In this document: in pieces, positions 54,740-63,585 of the stretch | Layout of the letters: each line of letters opens with the position of its first letter | How positions within the stretch are numbered: the stretch's first letter is position 1 | From: Methyloceanibacter superfactus | GTDB taxonomy: Bacteria > Pseudomonadota > Alphaproteobacteria > Rhizobiales > Methyloligellaceae | Direction of reading: 5' to 3' | DNA length: 64,000 nt | Assembly: GCF_001723305.1 (NCBI RefSeq) | Contig: NZ_LPWF01000027.1 | Span: 1 to 64,000 of the forward strand | Program-made: the position numbers and the translations under genes | Notes under the pieces: model-generated | What the model was told of the DNA's origin: nothing | Database searches by the model: none | What the model saw: only the letters and a program-made list of their open reading frames with translations

Positions 54740-57469
54740 CTATAGCGCCTCGAGGCGCTTCAGGGCCTGCTCGAGCTTGACGGCGGTGGCTTCGGCGTCC
54801 GTCTTCCGCTCGCGCTGCTCCTCGACCACGTGCTCGGGCGCGCGGGAGACGAATTTCTCATTGGCGAGCTTCGCGTCGATCTGCGCGATCTCGGATCCGA
54901 TCTTGTCGATCTCGCGCTTCAGGCGCTCGGACTCAGCGCCGATATCGATGACGCCGGCGAGCGGCATGGCGAGCGTCGCCTCGTCGAGAACGATCTGCAC
55001 CGAACCCGGCGGCGTCTGGCCGAAGTCCAGCGTGTCGATGCGCGCCAAGCGCTTCAGGGTCTCGTCATGGGCGGCGGCGCGCGCCTTGGTCGCCGTCGGC
55101 GCGCCGGCGATCACCAGCGGCACCTTGGCGCCGGCCGGCACGTTCATCTCCGCGCGCACCGAGCGCACCTCGGTCACGAACTTGATGAGCCAGCCGATCT
55201 CGGCGTCGGCGTCGGCATTCTGCACCCCGAGATGGCTCGGCCATTCCGTCAGCATGAGCAGGTTATCGCGCCGCTCGCCTTTCGGCATGCGCTTGGCCCA
55301 CAGCTCCTCGGTGACGAAGGGCATGAAGGGATGCAGCAGCTTGAGCGCGTGATCGAGCACGAAGGCGGCCATGGCGCGGGTCTCGGCCTTGCCGGTCTCG
55401 TCCTCGCCCATGAGGACCGGCTTGATGAGCTCCAGATACCAGTCGCAGTAGATGTGCCAGATGAAATGATAGATGGCACCGGCGGCCTCGTTGAAGCGGA
55501 AGGCTTCGAGCGCCTCGGTGACGGCGGCGGACGTGCGCTCGGCCTCGCCGGCGATCCACTTGTTGACGGTGAGCGTCGCGGAGGCGGATCGAAACCGGAC
55601 AGCGGCACGCAGTCGTTCATCTCGGCGAAGCGCGAGGCGTTCCACAGCTTGGTCGCGAAATTGCGATAGCCCTCGACGCGGCTCCCCGAAAGCTTGATGT
55701 CGCGCCCCTGGGCCGCCATGGCGGCAAGCGTGAAGCGCAGCGCATCGGCGCCATAGGTGTCGATCAGCTCAAGGGGATCGATGACGTTCCCCTTCGACTT
55801 CGACATCTTCTGGCCCTTCTCGTCACGGACCAGGGCGTGGATGTAGACGGTGCGGAAGGGCACCTCCTCCATGAAGTGGAGGCCCATCATCATCATGCGG
55901 GCGATCCAGAAGAAGATGATGTCGAAGCCGGTAACCAGCACGTCGGTCGGATAGTAGCGCGCAACTTCCGGCGTCTTGTCGGGCCAGCCCAGCGTCGAGA
56001 ACGGCCACAGGCCCGAGGAGAACCACGTGTCGAGCACGTCCTCGTCGCGCTTGAGCGGCACGTCCTTGCCGTAATGCGCCTTGGCCGCCGCCTTCGCCGC
56101 CGCCTCGTCCTCGGCGACGAACAGCTGCTCGTCCGGCCCGTACCACGCGGGGATCTGATGGCCCCACCAGAGCTGACGAGAGATGCACCAGGGCTGGATG
56201 TTCTCCATCCAGTGGAAATATGTCGACTCCCAGTTGCGCGGCACGAAGGTGGTGCGGCCGCGCTTCACCGCCTCGATGGCGGGCTTGGCGAGCGTCGCTG
56301 CGTCCACATACCACTGGTCGGTGAGATAAGGCTCGATGACGGCGTTCGAGCGATCGCCGTGCGGCACCGCATGAACGTGGTCCTCGATCTTCTCGAGCAG
56401 CCCCTCGCCTTCCAGCCGATCGACGATCATCTTGCGCGCGGCGAAGCGGAACACGCCGTTGAATTCCAGAATCGTCGCTTGGAGTTGCGGCGTCAGGTCG
56501 ACACCCTGGATGAACTCGGGATTGGGCTGCAAGATCAGCCGGGCATCCTTGCTCAGCACGTTGATCATGGGCAGGCCGTGGCGCTTGCCGACCTCGAAAT
56601 CGTTGAAGTCGTGCGCGGGCGTGATCTTCACCGCGCCAGAGCCCTTCTCGGGATCGGAATATTCGTCGGCGACGATCGGGATGCGGCGGCCCACGATCGG
56701 CAGGATCACGTTCTTGCCGACGAGATGGGTGTAGCGCTCGTCCTCGGGATGCACGGCGACGGCGGTGTCGCCGAGCATGGTCTCGGGCCGCGTGGTGGCG
56801 ACGACGATGAAGGTCGACGGATCTTCCGGATCGAAGGTCACGCCCTCGATCGGATAGCGCAGATGCCACAGATGCCCCTTGGTCTCGATCTGCTCCACCT
56901 CGAGATCGGAGATGGCGGTCAAGAGCTCCGGGTCCCAATTGACGAGGCGCTTGTCCTTGTAGATGAGCCCAGCGCGGTGCAATTCGACGAAGACCTTGCG
57001 CACGGCCTTCGACAGACCCTCGTCCATGGTGAAGCGCAGCGCGACCAGTCGCATGACGCGCCGAGGCGCTTCAACTGTCCGACGATGGTGTTGCCGGACT
57101 CTTCCTTCCACTGCCAGATGCGCTTGATGAATTTTTCGCGGCCGAGCGCCCTGCGGTTCGGCTCCTGCCGCTCCATCAATTGCCGCTCGACCACCATTTG
57201 CGTGGCGATGCCGGCATGATCGGTGCCCGGCTGCCACAGCACGTCGCGGCCACGCATGCGCTCGAAGCGCACTGAGCACGTCTTGCAGCGGTGTTGTTGA
57301 GCGCGTGCCCCATATGGAGCGAGCCGGTGACGTTCGGCGGCGGGATGACGATGGTGAAGGGCCGCGCGCCCTCGCGGTCGCCGCGGCCGGCGGCGAAAGC
57401 GCGCGCGTCTTCCCAGGCGCGATAAACGTCGCCTTCGAAATTCTGCGGTTGGTAATTCTTATCGAGCAT
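54740..57469 (-). CDS. valS: Valyl-tRNA synthetase (three frameshifts)
   Basis: Class I synthetase with editing domain. N-terminus [24 protein letters not shown] motif in [18 protein letters not shown]. Breaks occur near 57290 (joining to [20 protein letters not shown]), near 57062 (LGASCDWSR joining to [20 protein letters not shown]) and near 55590 (before [18 protein letters not shown]). KMSKS motif: [20 protein letters not shown]. The C-terminal coiled-coil arm ([20 protein letters not shown]) is present. About 910 residues when three single bases are restored; normal length. Downstream of popZ with a 76-bp gap. Confidence 0.95.
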
Positions 57470-57545
57470 GACGCGGGCGGTTGGCGGAAAGGGTCGCCGC
57501 GCGTCCTACGCTCTAGCGCTCCGCACTGTCAACTTTTGCTGGGTT

Positions 57546-58832
57546 TCAGTCCTGCTGGCGGAACGCGTTCGGGTCGAGCTCGTCCTTCAGCGCGGCGGTG
57601 ACCATGCGCGGCATGTTCTCGTCAAGCCATTGACGAAGCATGGGCCGCAGCATGTCCTTGACGCTGTCTTCCAGCGTCATGGACGCGCCCTCGGGCTGGT
57701 GATGGCCGTTGGCGTGCGCCGCGACGGGTACGGGCTCCGGCTCATAGGCCGGTTCATAGGCCTGCTCGGACTCGGCGGCCTCGTCCTCTTGCCAGGCCGG
57801 CTCGTCGCTCGGCCAGAAAGCGGCCTTCTCGGGCTCCGGCTCGGCTTCGGGCTCGCCGCCTCGAACTCGACCAGCTCCTCGGTTTCGCTGACGACGGTCA
57901 TCTCCACCTCGGTCAGCACCAACTCGGCCTCTGGCTCGGACTCCGCCTCCAACTCTTGGGCGGGCTCCTCGAGCTCTTGTGCCTGATCGGCCATGAGCTC
58001 GAAGGTCTCGTCCTCGGGCTCCGCTTCCATCTCGGGATGAGTCTCGGCATGCGCCTCGGGCGCTTCCATGGGGATCGCCATGGGAATTTCCGTGGGCCCG
58101 GGCTCCGGCTCCGCCACCGGCTCCGAGCCGGGCATGAAGGTGGGAGTCGGCATGGATTCCGGGGTCATGGCTTCCGGAGTCATAGCCTCCGGCTGAGGCG
58201 CCGCCTGAAACTGGAAGGGCTCGGCCTGGGGCGTGGTCGACGTCGGCACCTGGCCTGCCCGCAGCGCGGCAATGGCCCGCTCCAGGGCCGTCGCGGCTTC
58301 GAGGCCTCGCCGGAAGGCTGTGGCGCGGCTGCCGGCGGGGCCTGCGGCGGCATGGGAGCCGCCTGGGGCACCGGCTGAGCCGGCGGCTGCGGCGCGGCCT
58401 CTTGGACCGGCGGGGCCGGCGGAATAAAGGCTGGGGCTTCGTCCTGCGGCACAGGCTCGGGCGCCGCTCGGACAGAACCATCGGTTCGGCGCTCGCCTCC
58501 TCGGCCATCGGCGCGGCGTTCACCGGCTCACTCAGAGGCTCGTCCTCATCGACAAGCTCGAGACCGCCAAGCTCGGCCGTCAGGTCGAGGATCTCTTCTT
58601 CCTCGTCGACCTCAATGGCGCCACCACCACTGCCGCTCAGGACGCGGGCAATGTCATCGATGATCTGGCTGTCCGCCTCGCCCTCGCCCTCGAGGGGCTC
58701 TTCGTCCTGCTGGGCCTGCGGGGTCGCGTTCTGCCCCCGTGTCTGACCCGCGTCATCGTCTGTAATGATCCGACGGATGGAGGCCAAAATTTCCTCCATT
58801 GTCGGCTCAGGAGCGCGCTCGGTGCTGCTCAT
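57546..58832 (-). CDS. popZ: Polar organizing protein PopZ (DUF2497; three frameshifts)
   Basis: PopZ forms a polar condensate that anchors parS/ParB and cell-cycle kinases. The N-terminal helix EPTMEEILASIRRIITDDD and the C-terminal oligomerisation part SVKDMLRPMLRQWLDENMP with MVTAALKDELDPNAFRQQD are diagnostic. Between them lies a long Pro/Glu/Ala-rich disordered linker, readable only by changing frame near 58465, 58265 and 57860. In the middle frame it is strongly acidic (repeats like EPEAE and PEAMTPE), matching PopZ linkers. About 430 residues, longer than the ~180 of Caulobacter, as usual in Hyphomicrobiales. Confidence 0.92.
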   Translation of the reverse strand: MSSTERAPEPTMEEILASIRRIITDDDAGQTRGQNATPQAQQDEEPLEGEGEADSQIIDDIARVLSGSGGGAIEVDEEEEILDLTAELGGLELVDEDEPLSEPVNAAPMAEEASAEPMVLSERRPSLCRRTKPQPLFRRPRRSKRPRRSRRLSRCPRRLPCRRRPRRQPRHSLPARPRSRDGPGAGHCRAAGRPGADVDHAPGRALPVSGGASAGGYDSGSHDPGIHADSHLHARLGAGGGAGARAHGNSHGDPHGSARGACRDSSRDGSGARGRDLRAHGRSGTRARGARPRVGGGVRARGRVGADRGGDDRRQRNRGAGRVRGGEPEAEPEPEKAAFWPSDEPAWQEDEAAESEQAYEPAYEPEPVPVAAHANGHHQPEGASMTLEDSVKDMLRPMLRQWLDENMPRMVTAALKDELDPNAFRQQD

Positions 58833-58904
58833 GACTTTGTCCCTCGCCGCCTCTAACTGACAATCACCCGGCGGTGTACACCAGGGTCACCCTTAGGCAA
58901 GAGT

Positions 58905-58919
58905 TTAACACGATGTTAA
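58905..58919. promoter_or_regulatory. CtrA-type box TTAA-N7-TTAA upstream of popZ
   Basis: TTAA (58905-58908), seven bases, TTAA (58916-58919), 73 bp upstream of the popZ start on the minus strand. This is the canonical spacing for CtrA binding. The tolC gene ends at 58985 on the same strand, so the box lies in the tolC-popZ spacer. Motif evidence only. Confidence 0.5.
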
Positions 58920-58984
58920 GAGCCAAGTCTCGATTTGACTGGCTCATTGCCCTCGATGGTTAACGCGTAAGCCCCCGCAAGGGT

Positions 58985-60454
58985 TCAGTTATCGGCGAGC
59001 GGAGGGGCTGGCGGACGCAGGCCGAACCACTTGTTCTTGACGATGTCAAAGTGCTCGATCGGATCGTAATAAGGCACTGGCAGCCCAAGCGTTTGTGCGT
59101 CCATGCGGCCGACCGCCGCGTAGAGAGAATATTCCGCCACCACCCGGTCACGAAGGGCCGAGACGAGGCCAATCTGCGAGTTCAGCAGTTCGCGCTGGGC
59201 GTCGAGGACGTCGAGCGTGGTGCGTTGGCCCACCTTCTCCTCCTCGCGCACGCCGGTCAGGGCGATCTTGTTGGCCGAGACCGCGGATTCCGCGGAGCTG
59301 ATGGCCGGTCCCGACGACTGGAGAATGCCCCAGTTGGCGATGACATCGGCATGGACGCGCAAGCGCGCATCCTCGACCTCGCGCTTCAGCTGGTTGTTGG
59401 TTTCCTTGGCCTGACGCACCCGGGCCGCGACGCCGCCACCCTGATAGAAGGGCACGTTGAGACGCCCGGTGACCGTCGTCGTCTCGATCTCGTCCAGCGA
59501 CGAGCTCTGGTCGAAGCGCTTCTCATATTGCGCCTCGAGCGTCACCTCGGGCAGCAGCTCGCCCATGATCTGCTCGACGGCGTAGAGCGAGGCCTCCTCG
59601 GTGTAGACGGTGGAGAGGATCACCGGATTCTCACCGTCACCGAGGGTCATGGCCTCGTCGAGAGTCTGGGGAAGCAAATGGCGGATCGACGGGGGCGTCT
59701 GCAAATTGCCGGGCGGATGGCCGACGACTTGCTCATAGGCGGCGCGGCTCGTCTTCAGATTGGCTTGCGCCCCGGCGAGCGTGGCGAGCGCCTCGGAGCG
59801 GCGTGCCTCGGCTTGGGCTGTGTCGGTGCGCGTCACCTCGCCGACCTCGAAGCGGTCGCGCGTGGCTTTCAACTGCTCCGACAGCACGTTCACGTCGTTC
59901 TCGCGCAACCGAACGATGGCTTGGTCGCGCACCACGTTGACATAGGCGGTGGCCGCATCGAGCAAGACAGTCTGCTCCACGCTGCGCAAGGCCTCGCGTT
60001 GCGACTGGACTTGCGCCTTGGCCTCGCGGATGGCGTTGAGATTCTGGAAGCCCTCGAACAGCGGCTGGGAAAGCTGCAAGGCGTAGCCGCGCGGATGGGT
60101 CACGCCGTCGGTGGTGAGGCCGCCCGAGCCGATGTCTAGCGCGCCGAGCCCGCCCCGGTCGCTATTCTGATTGACGTAATTGGTGTCGGCGCTGCCGCCG
60201 ATATTCGGGCGCAAGCCCGACTTGGCGAGCGCCACCTGCTCATCGATGGCCCTGAGGCGGGCACGCTCGGCATTGAGAACGGGATTGACGAGATAGGCGT
60301 CGGCCAGCGCCTGCTCCAGCGTTTCGGCCTGCGCCGGAGCACCGAGAAGCATAGCCGCGAGCATGGCAACGGCAACAGCAGCCCCACCACGCAGCCGCCG
60401 CGAAAAACTCGCGCAGCACGACGGATCGCGCCTGCCCTGAACACCAAGCAGCAC
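58985..60454 (-). CDS. tolC: TolC-family outer-membrane efflux channel
   Basis: I place the start at the GTG at 60454, preceded by GGGAG; it yields a signal peptide (VAVAMLAAMLLGAPAQAE) and 489 residues. Typical parts of the trimeric channel follow: ETLEQALADAYLVNPVLNAE, GYALQLSQPLFEGFQNLNAI, VLLDAATAYVNVVRDQAIVR, and the second repeat QRTTLDVLDAQRELLNSQIG. It could serve any tripartite exporter, including the HlyD-ABC system at 20.4-24.2 kb. Lies between pcm and popZ as in many relatives. Confidence 0.93.
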   Translation of the reverse strand: MLLGVQGRRDPSCCASFSRRLRGGAAVAVAMLAAMLLGAPAQAETLEQALADAYLVNPVLNAERARLRAIDEQVALAKSGLRPNIGGSADTNYVNQNSDRGGLGALDIGSGGLTTDGVTHPRGYALQLSQPLFEGFQNLNAIREAKAQVQSQREALRSVEQTVLLDAATAYVNVVRDQAIVRLRENDVNVLSEQLKATRDRFEVGEVTRTDTAQAEARRSEALATLAGAQANLKTSRAAYEQVVGHPPGNLQTPPSIRHLLPQTLDEAMTLGDGENPVILSTVYTEEASLYAVEQIMGELLPEVTLEAQYEKRFDQSSSLDEIETTTVTGRLNVPFYQGGGVAARVRQAKETNNQLKREVEDARLRVHADVIANWGILQSSGPAISSAESAVSANKIALTGVREEEKVGQRTTLDVLDAQRELLNSQIGLVSALRDRVVAEYSLYAAVGRMDAQTLGLPVPYYDPIEHFDIVKNKWFGLRPPAPPLADN

Positions 60455-60621
60455 TACAAATCTCCCGCAGTCAGCGACGCCCCCCGCCCTTCCTGCACCT
60501 TGAAGCATAGAGCACCGCGCCGCCGAAGGGATACCCAGGAACGCCGCAGCCCACAGGATTCGGCAAAAATCTCAAGGCACTGTGGGATCGGCGCAACAGT
60601 GGCGAAAGGCCATATCGACAG

Positions 60622-61302
60622 CTAGAAGACGAAGGCCGGCTCCGGCGCGACACCCGGCAAGGGGCTCGCACCCGCGTCGAAATGCGCCACGCCGCGCGCC
60701 TCGCCATCGACGCGGACGAACAGATTGGCTTTGCCCTGCTGCATGTTAGGCGCGGCGGTTATCACGGCGACGAGCCTGCCGCCTTCCTTCAGCTGGGACA
60801 GGAGAGCGTCCGGCACCTCGGACACGCTGCCTTCGAGCACGATCACGTCATAGGGCCCTGCGGCCGGCCAGCCGGCGGCGAACGGGCCCTCCACCATCTC
60901 GGTATTGCGCAGACCCAAGCCGACAAGATTTGCCGCGGCCGCCTTGGCCAGCGCCGGCTCGGGCTCGAGCCCGATCACGGTGGCGGCGAGGCGCGCCAGG
61001 ATCGCGGCCGAGTAGCCCGTCCCGCAGCCCACATCGAGAACCTTGTCCTTAGCCTCGACCTCCGCGAGCTGGATCAGCCGTGCCTGGACCATGGGGGCGA
61101 GGAGAAAACGCGCCGGCGCCCCTTCCCGCGCCGGAAAAACCTCGATGGCCTCGTCCATATAGGCGAGCCGCTCGAAGGCCGGCGGCACGAAGCGCTCGCG
61201 CGGCAGCGTGCGCATGGCGTCCAGCAGACCTTTGTCAGTGACTTGGTTGGGGCGGAGTTGGCACTCCACCATGGCCATGCGCCGTGCCTCGTAACCGGTC
61301 AT
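60622..61302 (-). CDS. pcm: Protein-L-isoaspartate O-methyltransferase family protein
   Basis: SAM-dependent enzyme of the PCMT family that methylates damaged isoaspartyl residues. The 226-residue protein has MVECQLRPNQVTDKGLLDAM, PRERFVPPAFERLAYMDEAI, SAM motif KVLDVGCGTGYSAAILARLA, and VIVLEGSVSEVPDALLSQLK. This subtype, next to tolC, is typical for Hyphomicrobiales and often carries a divergent substrate loop, so the true substrate may differ. A 16-bp direct repeat lies upstream. Confidence 0.9.
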   Translation of the reverse strand: MTGYEARRMAMVECQLRPNQVTDKGLLDAMRTLPRERFVPPAFERLAYMDEAIEVFPAREGAPARFLLAPMVQARLIQLAEVEAKDKVLDVGCGTGYSAAILARLAATVIGLEPEPALAKAAAANLVGLGLRNTEMVEGPFAAGWPAAGPYDVIVLEGSVSEVPDALLSQLKEGGRLVAVITAAPNMQQGKANLFVRVDGEARGVAHFDAGASPLPGVAPEPAFVF

Positions 61303-61317
61303 GCTCGCGTCATCCTC

Positions 61318-61351
61318 TTTGGGCCTGTGTCGCTTTTTGGGCCTGTGTCGC
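61318..61351. repeat. Two 16-bp direct repeats upstream of pcm
   Basis: TTTGGGCCTGTGTCGC occurs at 61318-61333 and again at 61336-61351, an 18-bp period with two bases between units. It begins 16 bp before the pcm start codon on the opposite strand. It could be a recent tandem duplication or a regulatory site. No third unit is present. Confidence 0.7.
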
Positions 61352-61509
61352 GATTAGGATCGCACAGGGCGCGCCAGTGCAAATTGATTGGAACTTTCGA
61401 TCAGTATGCCTGCAACCGTGTGACGAATGCGATTGCCAAACATGCCGCGGGCGCGCGCGCACGAGAGGCTTGGACATTCTCGCATTTGAGATTAGAACCC
61501 TGCCCGACT

Positions 61510-61583
61510 GGCCACGTGGCGGAGTGGTGACGCAGCGGACTGCAAATCCGTATACCCCGGTTCGATTCCGGGCGTGGCCTCCA
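61510..61583 (+). tRNA. tRNA-Cys (GCA)
   Basis: A 74-base cloverleaf with CCA encoded. The acceptor stem GGCCACG pairs with CGTGGCC; the anticodon loop is ACTGCAAAT with GCA anticodon; T-arm CCCCGGTTCGATTCCGGG. It stands alone with no other tRNA adjacent. Confidence 0.95.
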
Positions 61584-61605
61584 TACCCTGACTTCGCGTT
61601 CATCC

Positions 61606-62097
61606 TCACGACTCCCCCTGCCCTCGCATGCCGCCACAGCGGTAGTGAAGATAGAGCAGCAGCAGCAGCCATAGCGCGACGAAGCCGTCGGTGAAGATCA
61701 TCAGGAAATTATACGGCGCGTAATTGCCGGCGGTGACGGTCTGATAGACATGTCCGCCAGCGGCGCCGAGCATGAACAGGGACCAGCCCAGTCCCGTGGC
61801 CAGCCAGAACAGGCCGCCGATCCACAGGCACAAGAATCCGAGCACACCCCAGGCGCCGTCATGGACGCCGACCTCGAACTGGAACGGGCTCGGCGACCAG
61901 CCGATCGCCTTGGCGGCCTCGTCCGGAAAGAAGACATGGGGGATGAAGCCGAAGAGGAAGCCCATGACGCCGACGCGATGAGGAGCGCATAGAGCAGCAG
62001 GATGCGCACGATGCGCGCCTGGTGCGCGGCGCTTGGTGACCGCCAAATGGACCAAGGGCAGCACGATGCTCAGGGCGACGATGAAAAAGCCGATCAT
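61606..62097 (-). CDS. DUF6790-like membrane protein (compensating frameshifts)
   Basis: Starts MIGFFIVALSIVLPLVHLAV, then the frame is displaced between about 62035 and 61995 (neighbouring frame reads MRILLLYALLIAS) and returns to VGVMGFLFGFIPHVFFPDEA. Later helices: GAWGVLGFLCLWIGGLFWLA and GWSLFMLGAAGGHVYQTVTA, ending with a basic tail. The FFPDEAAKAIGW...SPFQFEVG segment followed by LGAAGGHVYQ matches the DUF6790 pattern as I recall it. Four or five helices, about 160 residues. Function unknown. Confidence 0.75.
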   Translation of the reverse strand: MIGFFIVALSIVLPLVHLAVTKRRAPGAHRAHPAALCAPHRVGVMGFLFGFIPHVFFPDEAAKAIGWSPSPFQFEVGVHDGAWGVLGFLCLWIGGLFWLATGLGWSLFMLGAAGGHVYQTVTAGNYAPYNFLMIFTDGFVALWLLLLLYLHYRCGGMRGQGES

Positions 62098-62149
62098 GCG
62101 AGCCCCCTGCCGTCCCCCGACGCGCCTTTTTTTGAGTCCCTAGGCTTGC

Positions 62150-62422
62150 TCACTCTGCCTTCGGCGGGGAGTCCGCGTCAACGGGCGTGGCCTTGCGCTC
62201 TTTCCGGCGGTGCCACCACACGGTGAGCTGACGCCGCCAGCGGCGCACGACCGGCAGATCCACCGACAGAACGAAAAAGCCGAGGGGGATCATCCAGAAG
62301 CCGAGCACCGGCAGGAAGCCCAGGAGGCCGCCGGCCACCAGCAGGATGCCCATGCCGAGCCGCACGGGCTTCGAGCGCGGCAGATGCAGATGACCGTTGA
62401 ACAGGCGGACCTTGGGGGCCAT
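62150..62422 (-). CDS. Small unknown membrane protein, 90 residues
   Basis: One central hydrophobic hairpin (LGMGILLVAGGLLGFLPVLG, then FWMIPLGFFVLSVDLP) between basic ends; the C-terminus is Arg/Lys-rich (VVRRWRRQLTVWWHRRKERK). I believe similar proteins with the GFLPVLGFWMIPLG signature occur in other alphaproteobacteria. Start at 62422; no operon partner, 52 bp before the 62097 gene start on the same strand, so the two might be cotranscribed. Confidence 0.7.
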   Translation of the reverse strand: MAPKVRLFNGHLHLPRSKPVRLGMGILLVAGGLLGFLPVLGFWMIPLGFFVLSVDLPVVRRWRRQLTVWWHRRKERKATPVDADSPPKAE

Positions 62423-62589
62423 GCGCTTCCCGGGGTTCTTGCGGGCGGATGCCGGACATAGGCGGTTCGAGCGGGCGCGGCAAGCGGGCGCATTTTGGTC
62501 GGCTCGCGCGCGCGTAAAGCGCTGGAAAGCCTGCCGACCTTTTGCTATCTAGCGGGTCAGCGCCGCTTGGGAGCCCAAGCGCGCCCTGC

Positions 62590-62665
62590 TCCCCGGTAGC
62601 TCAGTTGGTAGAGCAAGCGGCTGTTAACCGCTGGGTCGCTGGTTCGAGTCCGGCCCGGGGAGCCA
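62590..62665 (+). tRNA. tRNA-Asn (GTT)
   Basis: A 76-base cloverleaf with encoded CCA. Acceptor stem TCCCCGG pairs with CCGGGGA; D-arm TAGCTCAGTTGGTAGAGCA; anticodon loop CTGTTAA with GTT; T-arm CTGGTTCGAGTCCGG. The following 228 bp up to msrB contain nothing I can identify. Confidence 0.96.
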
Positions 62666-62893
62666 ACTCACCCAAGCTCAATTTTTGTGATGGAAGTCCC
62701 TGCCGCCGCGAGCGAAAGGGTCATTCTCGACCCCTTCACCCCCGTACCCGTACGGCGGGCGGGATACGCAAAACAGCTCCCGCCAAGGGTCCAGAACGCG
62801 GCCGTCCCAGGATGGTTCCACACCAAATTCTGATGGAGATCAGGGACGCCGACCGGCGGGGCGCGGGCCCTGTCTGGGAGCGGCGCGAGGCGT

Positions 62894-63397
62894 CTAGGCG
62901 GGGACGAACTTCATGGCCACGCCGTTCATGCAGTAGCGCAAGCCCGTGGGTTTCGGGCCGTCGTTGAACACATGACCGAGATGGCCGCCGCAGCGGCGGC
63001 AATGGACCTCGTCGCGCAGCAGGCCGAAAGACCAGTCCTGGCTCGTCTCGACGGCGCCCTCGATGGGCGCATAGAAGCTCGGCCAGCCCGTGCCGGATTC
63101 GAACTTCGTCTCCGACCTGAAGAGCGGCAGATCGCAGCCGGCGCAAACGAAGGTGCCAGCGCGCTTCTCTTTGTTGAGCGGGCTGGTCCAGGCGCGCTCG
63201 GTGTCTTCCTCGCGCAGCACGGCATATTGCTCGGGCGTCAGAATCTTGCGCCACTCCTCTGGAGTCTTGGTGACCTCGAAATGTCCGTCGGTGGCGGCCG
63301 TGGCTTCGCCGCCCTGCCATTTGAGCGCGGCGATGCCGGCCGCCGCGACGGCGGCGACACCGGCCGTGCCCAAAAGAATCTCTCGTCGCGTGATCAT
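62894..63397 (-). CDS. msrB: Peptide-methionine (R)-S-oxide reductase with export signal
   Basis: Repairs methionine-R-sulfoxide. The 167-residue protein begins MITRREILLGTAGVAAVAAA, a twin-arginine-like signal (RRE), so it is probably exported through the Tat system encoded at 38-40 kb. Zinc-binding CxxC pairs are FVCAGCDLPLF and VHCRRCGGHLGHVFNDGP; the catalytic cysteine is in GLRYCMNGVAM; substrate-binding SGTGWPSFYAPI. The frame is intact. Confidence 0.95.
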   Translation of the reverse strand: MITRREILLGTAGVAAVAAAGIAALKWQGGEATAATDGHFEVTKTPEEWRKILTPEQYAVLREEDTERAWTSPLNKEKRAGTFVCAGCDLPLFRSETKFESGTGWPSFYAPIEGAVETSQDWSFGLLRDEVHCRRCGGHLGHVFNDGPKPTGLRYCMNGVAMKFVPA

Positions 63398-63585
63398 GTC
63401 GGCTCCTCATGCGTTATGCCCATGCCGGCAGCGCCAAACGACCGGGCGTTCGCAAAATTTCTCTAGTGGAATCTAAGCACTCTCCCCCATGCTTCAAATC
63501 AACTTGCGCGCACGGATGTTCACGACCCTTTGTTCTCGCGCTTACCTCGTCCCCGGCCCGGGGCGCTTCAGGAGACCGACCGCCA

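Noticed and set aside
55837-57219. 460-codon plus-strand frame opposite valS
   Set aside because: Shadow of valS; same biased composition, no start signal.
62542-62967. 141-codon plus-strand frame across tRNA-Asn
   Set aside because: It reads through the tRNA gene and antisense into msrB; not a protein gene.
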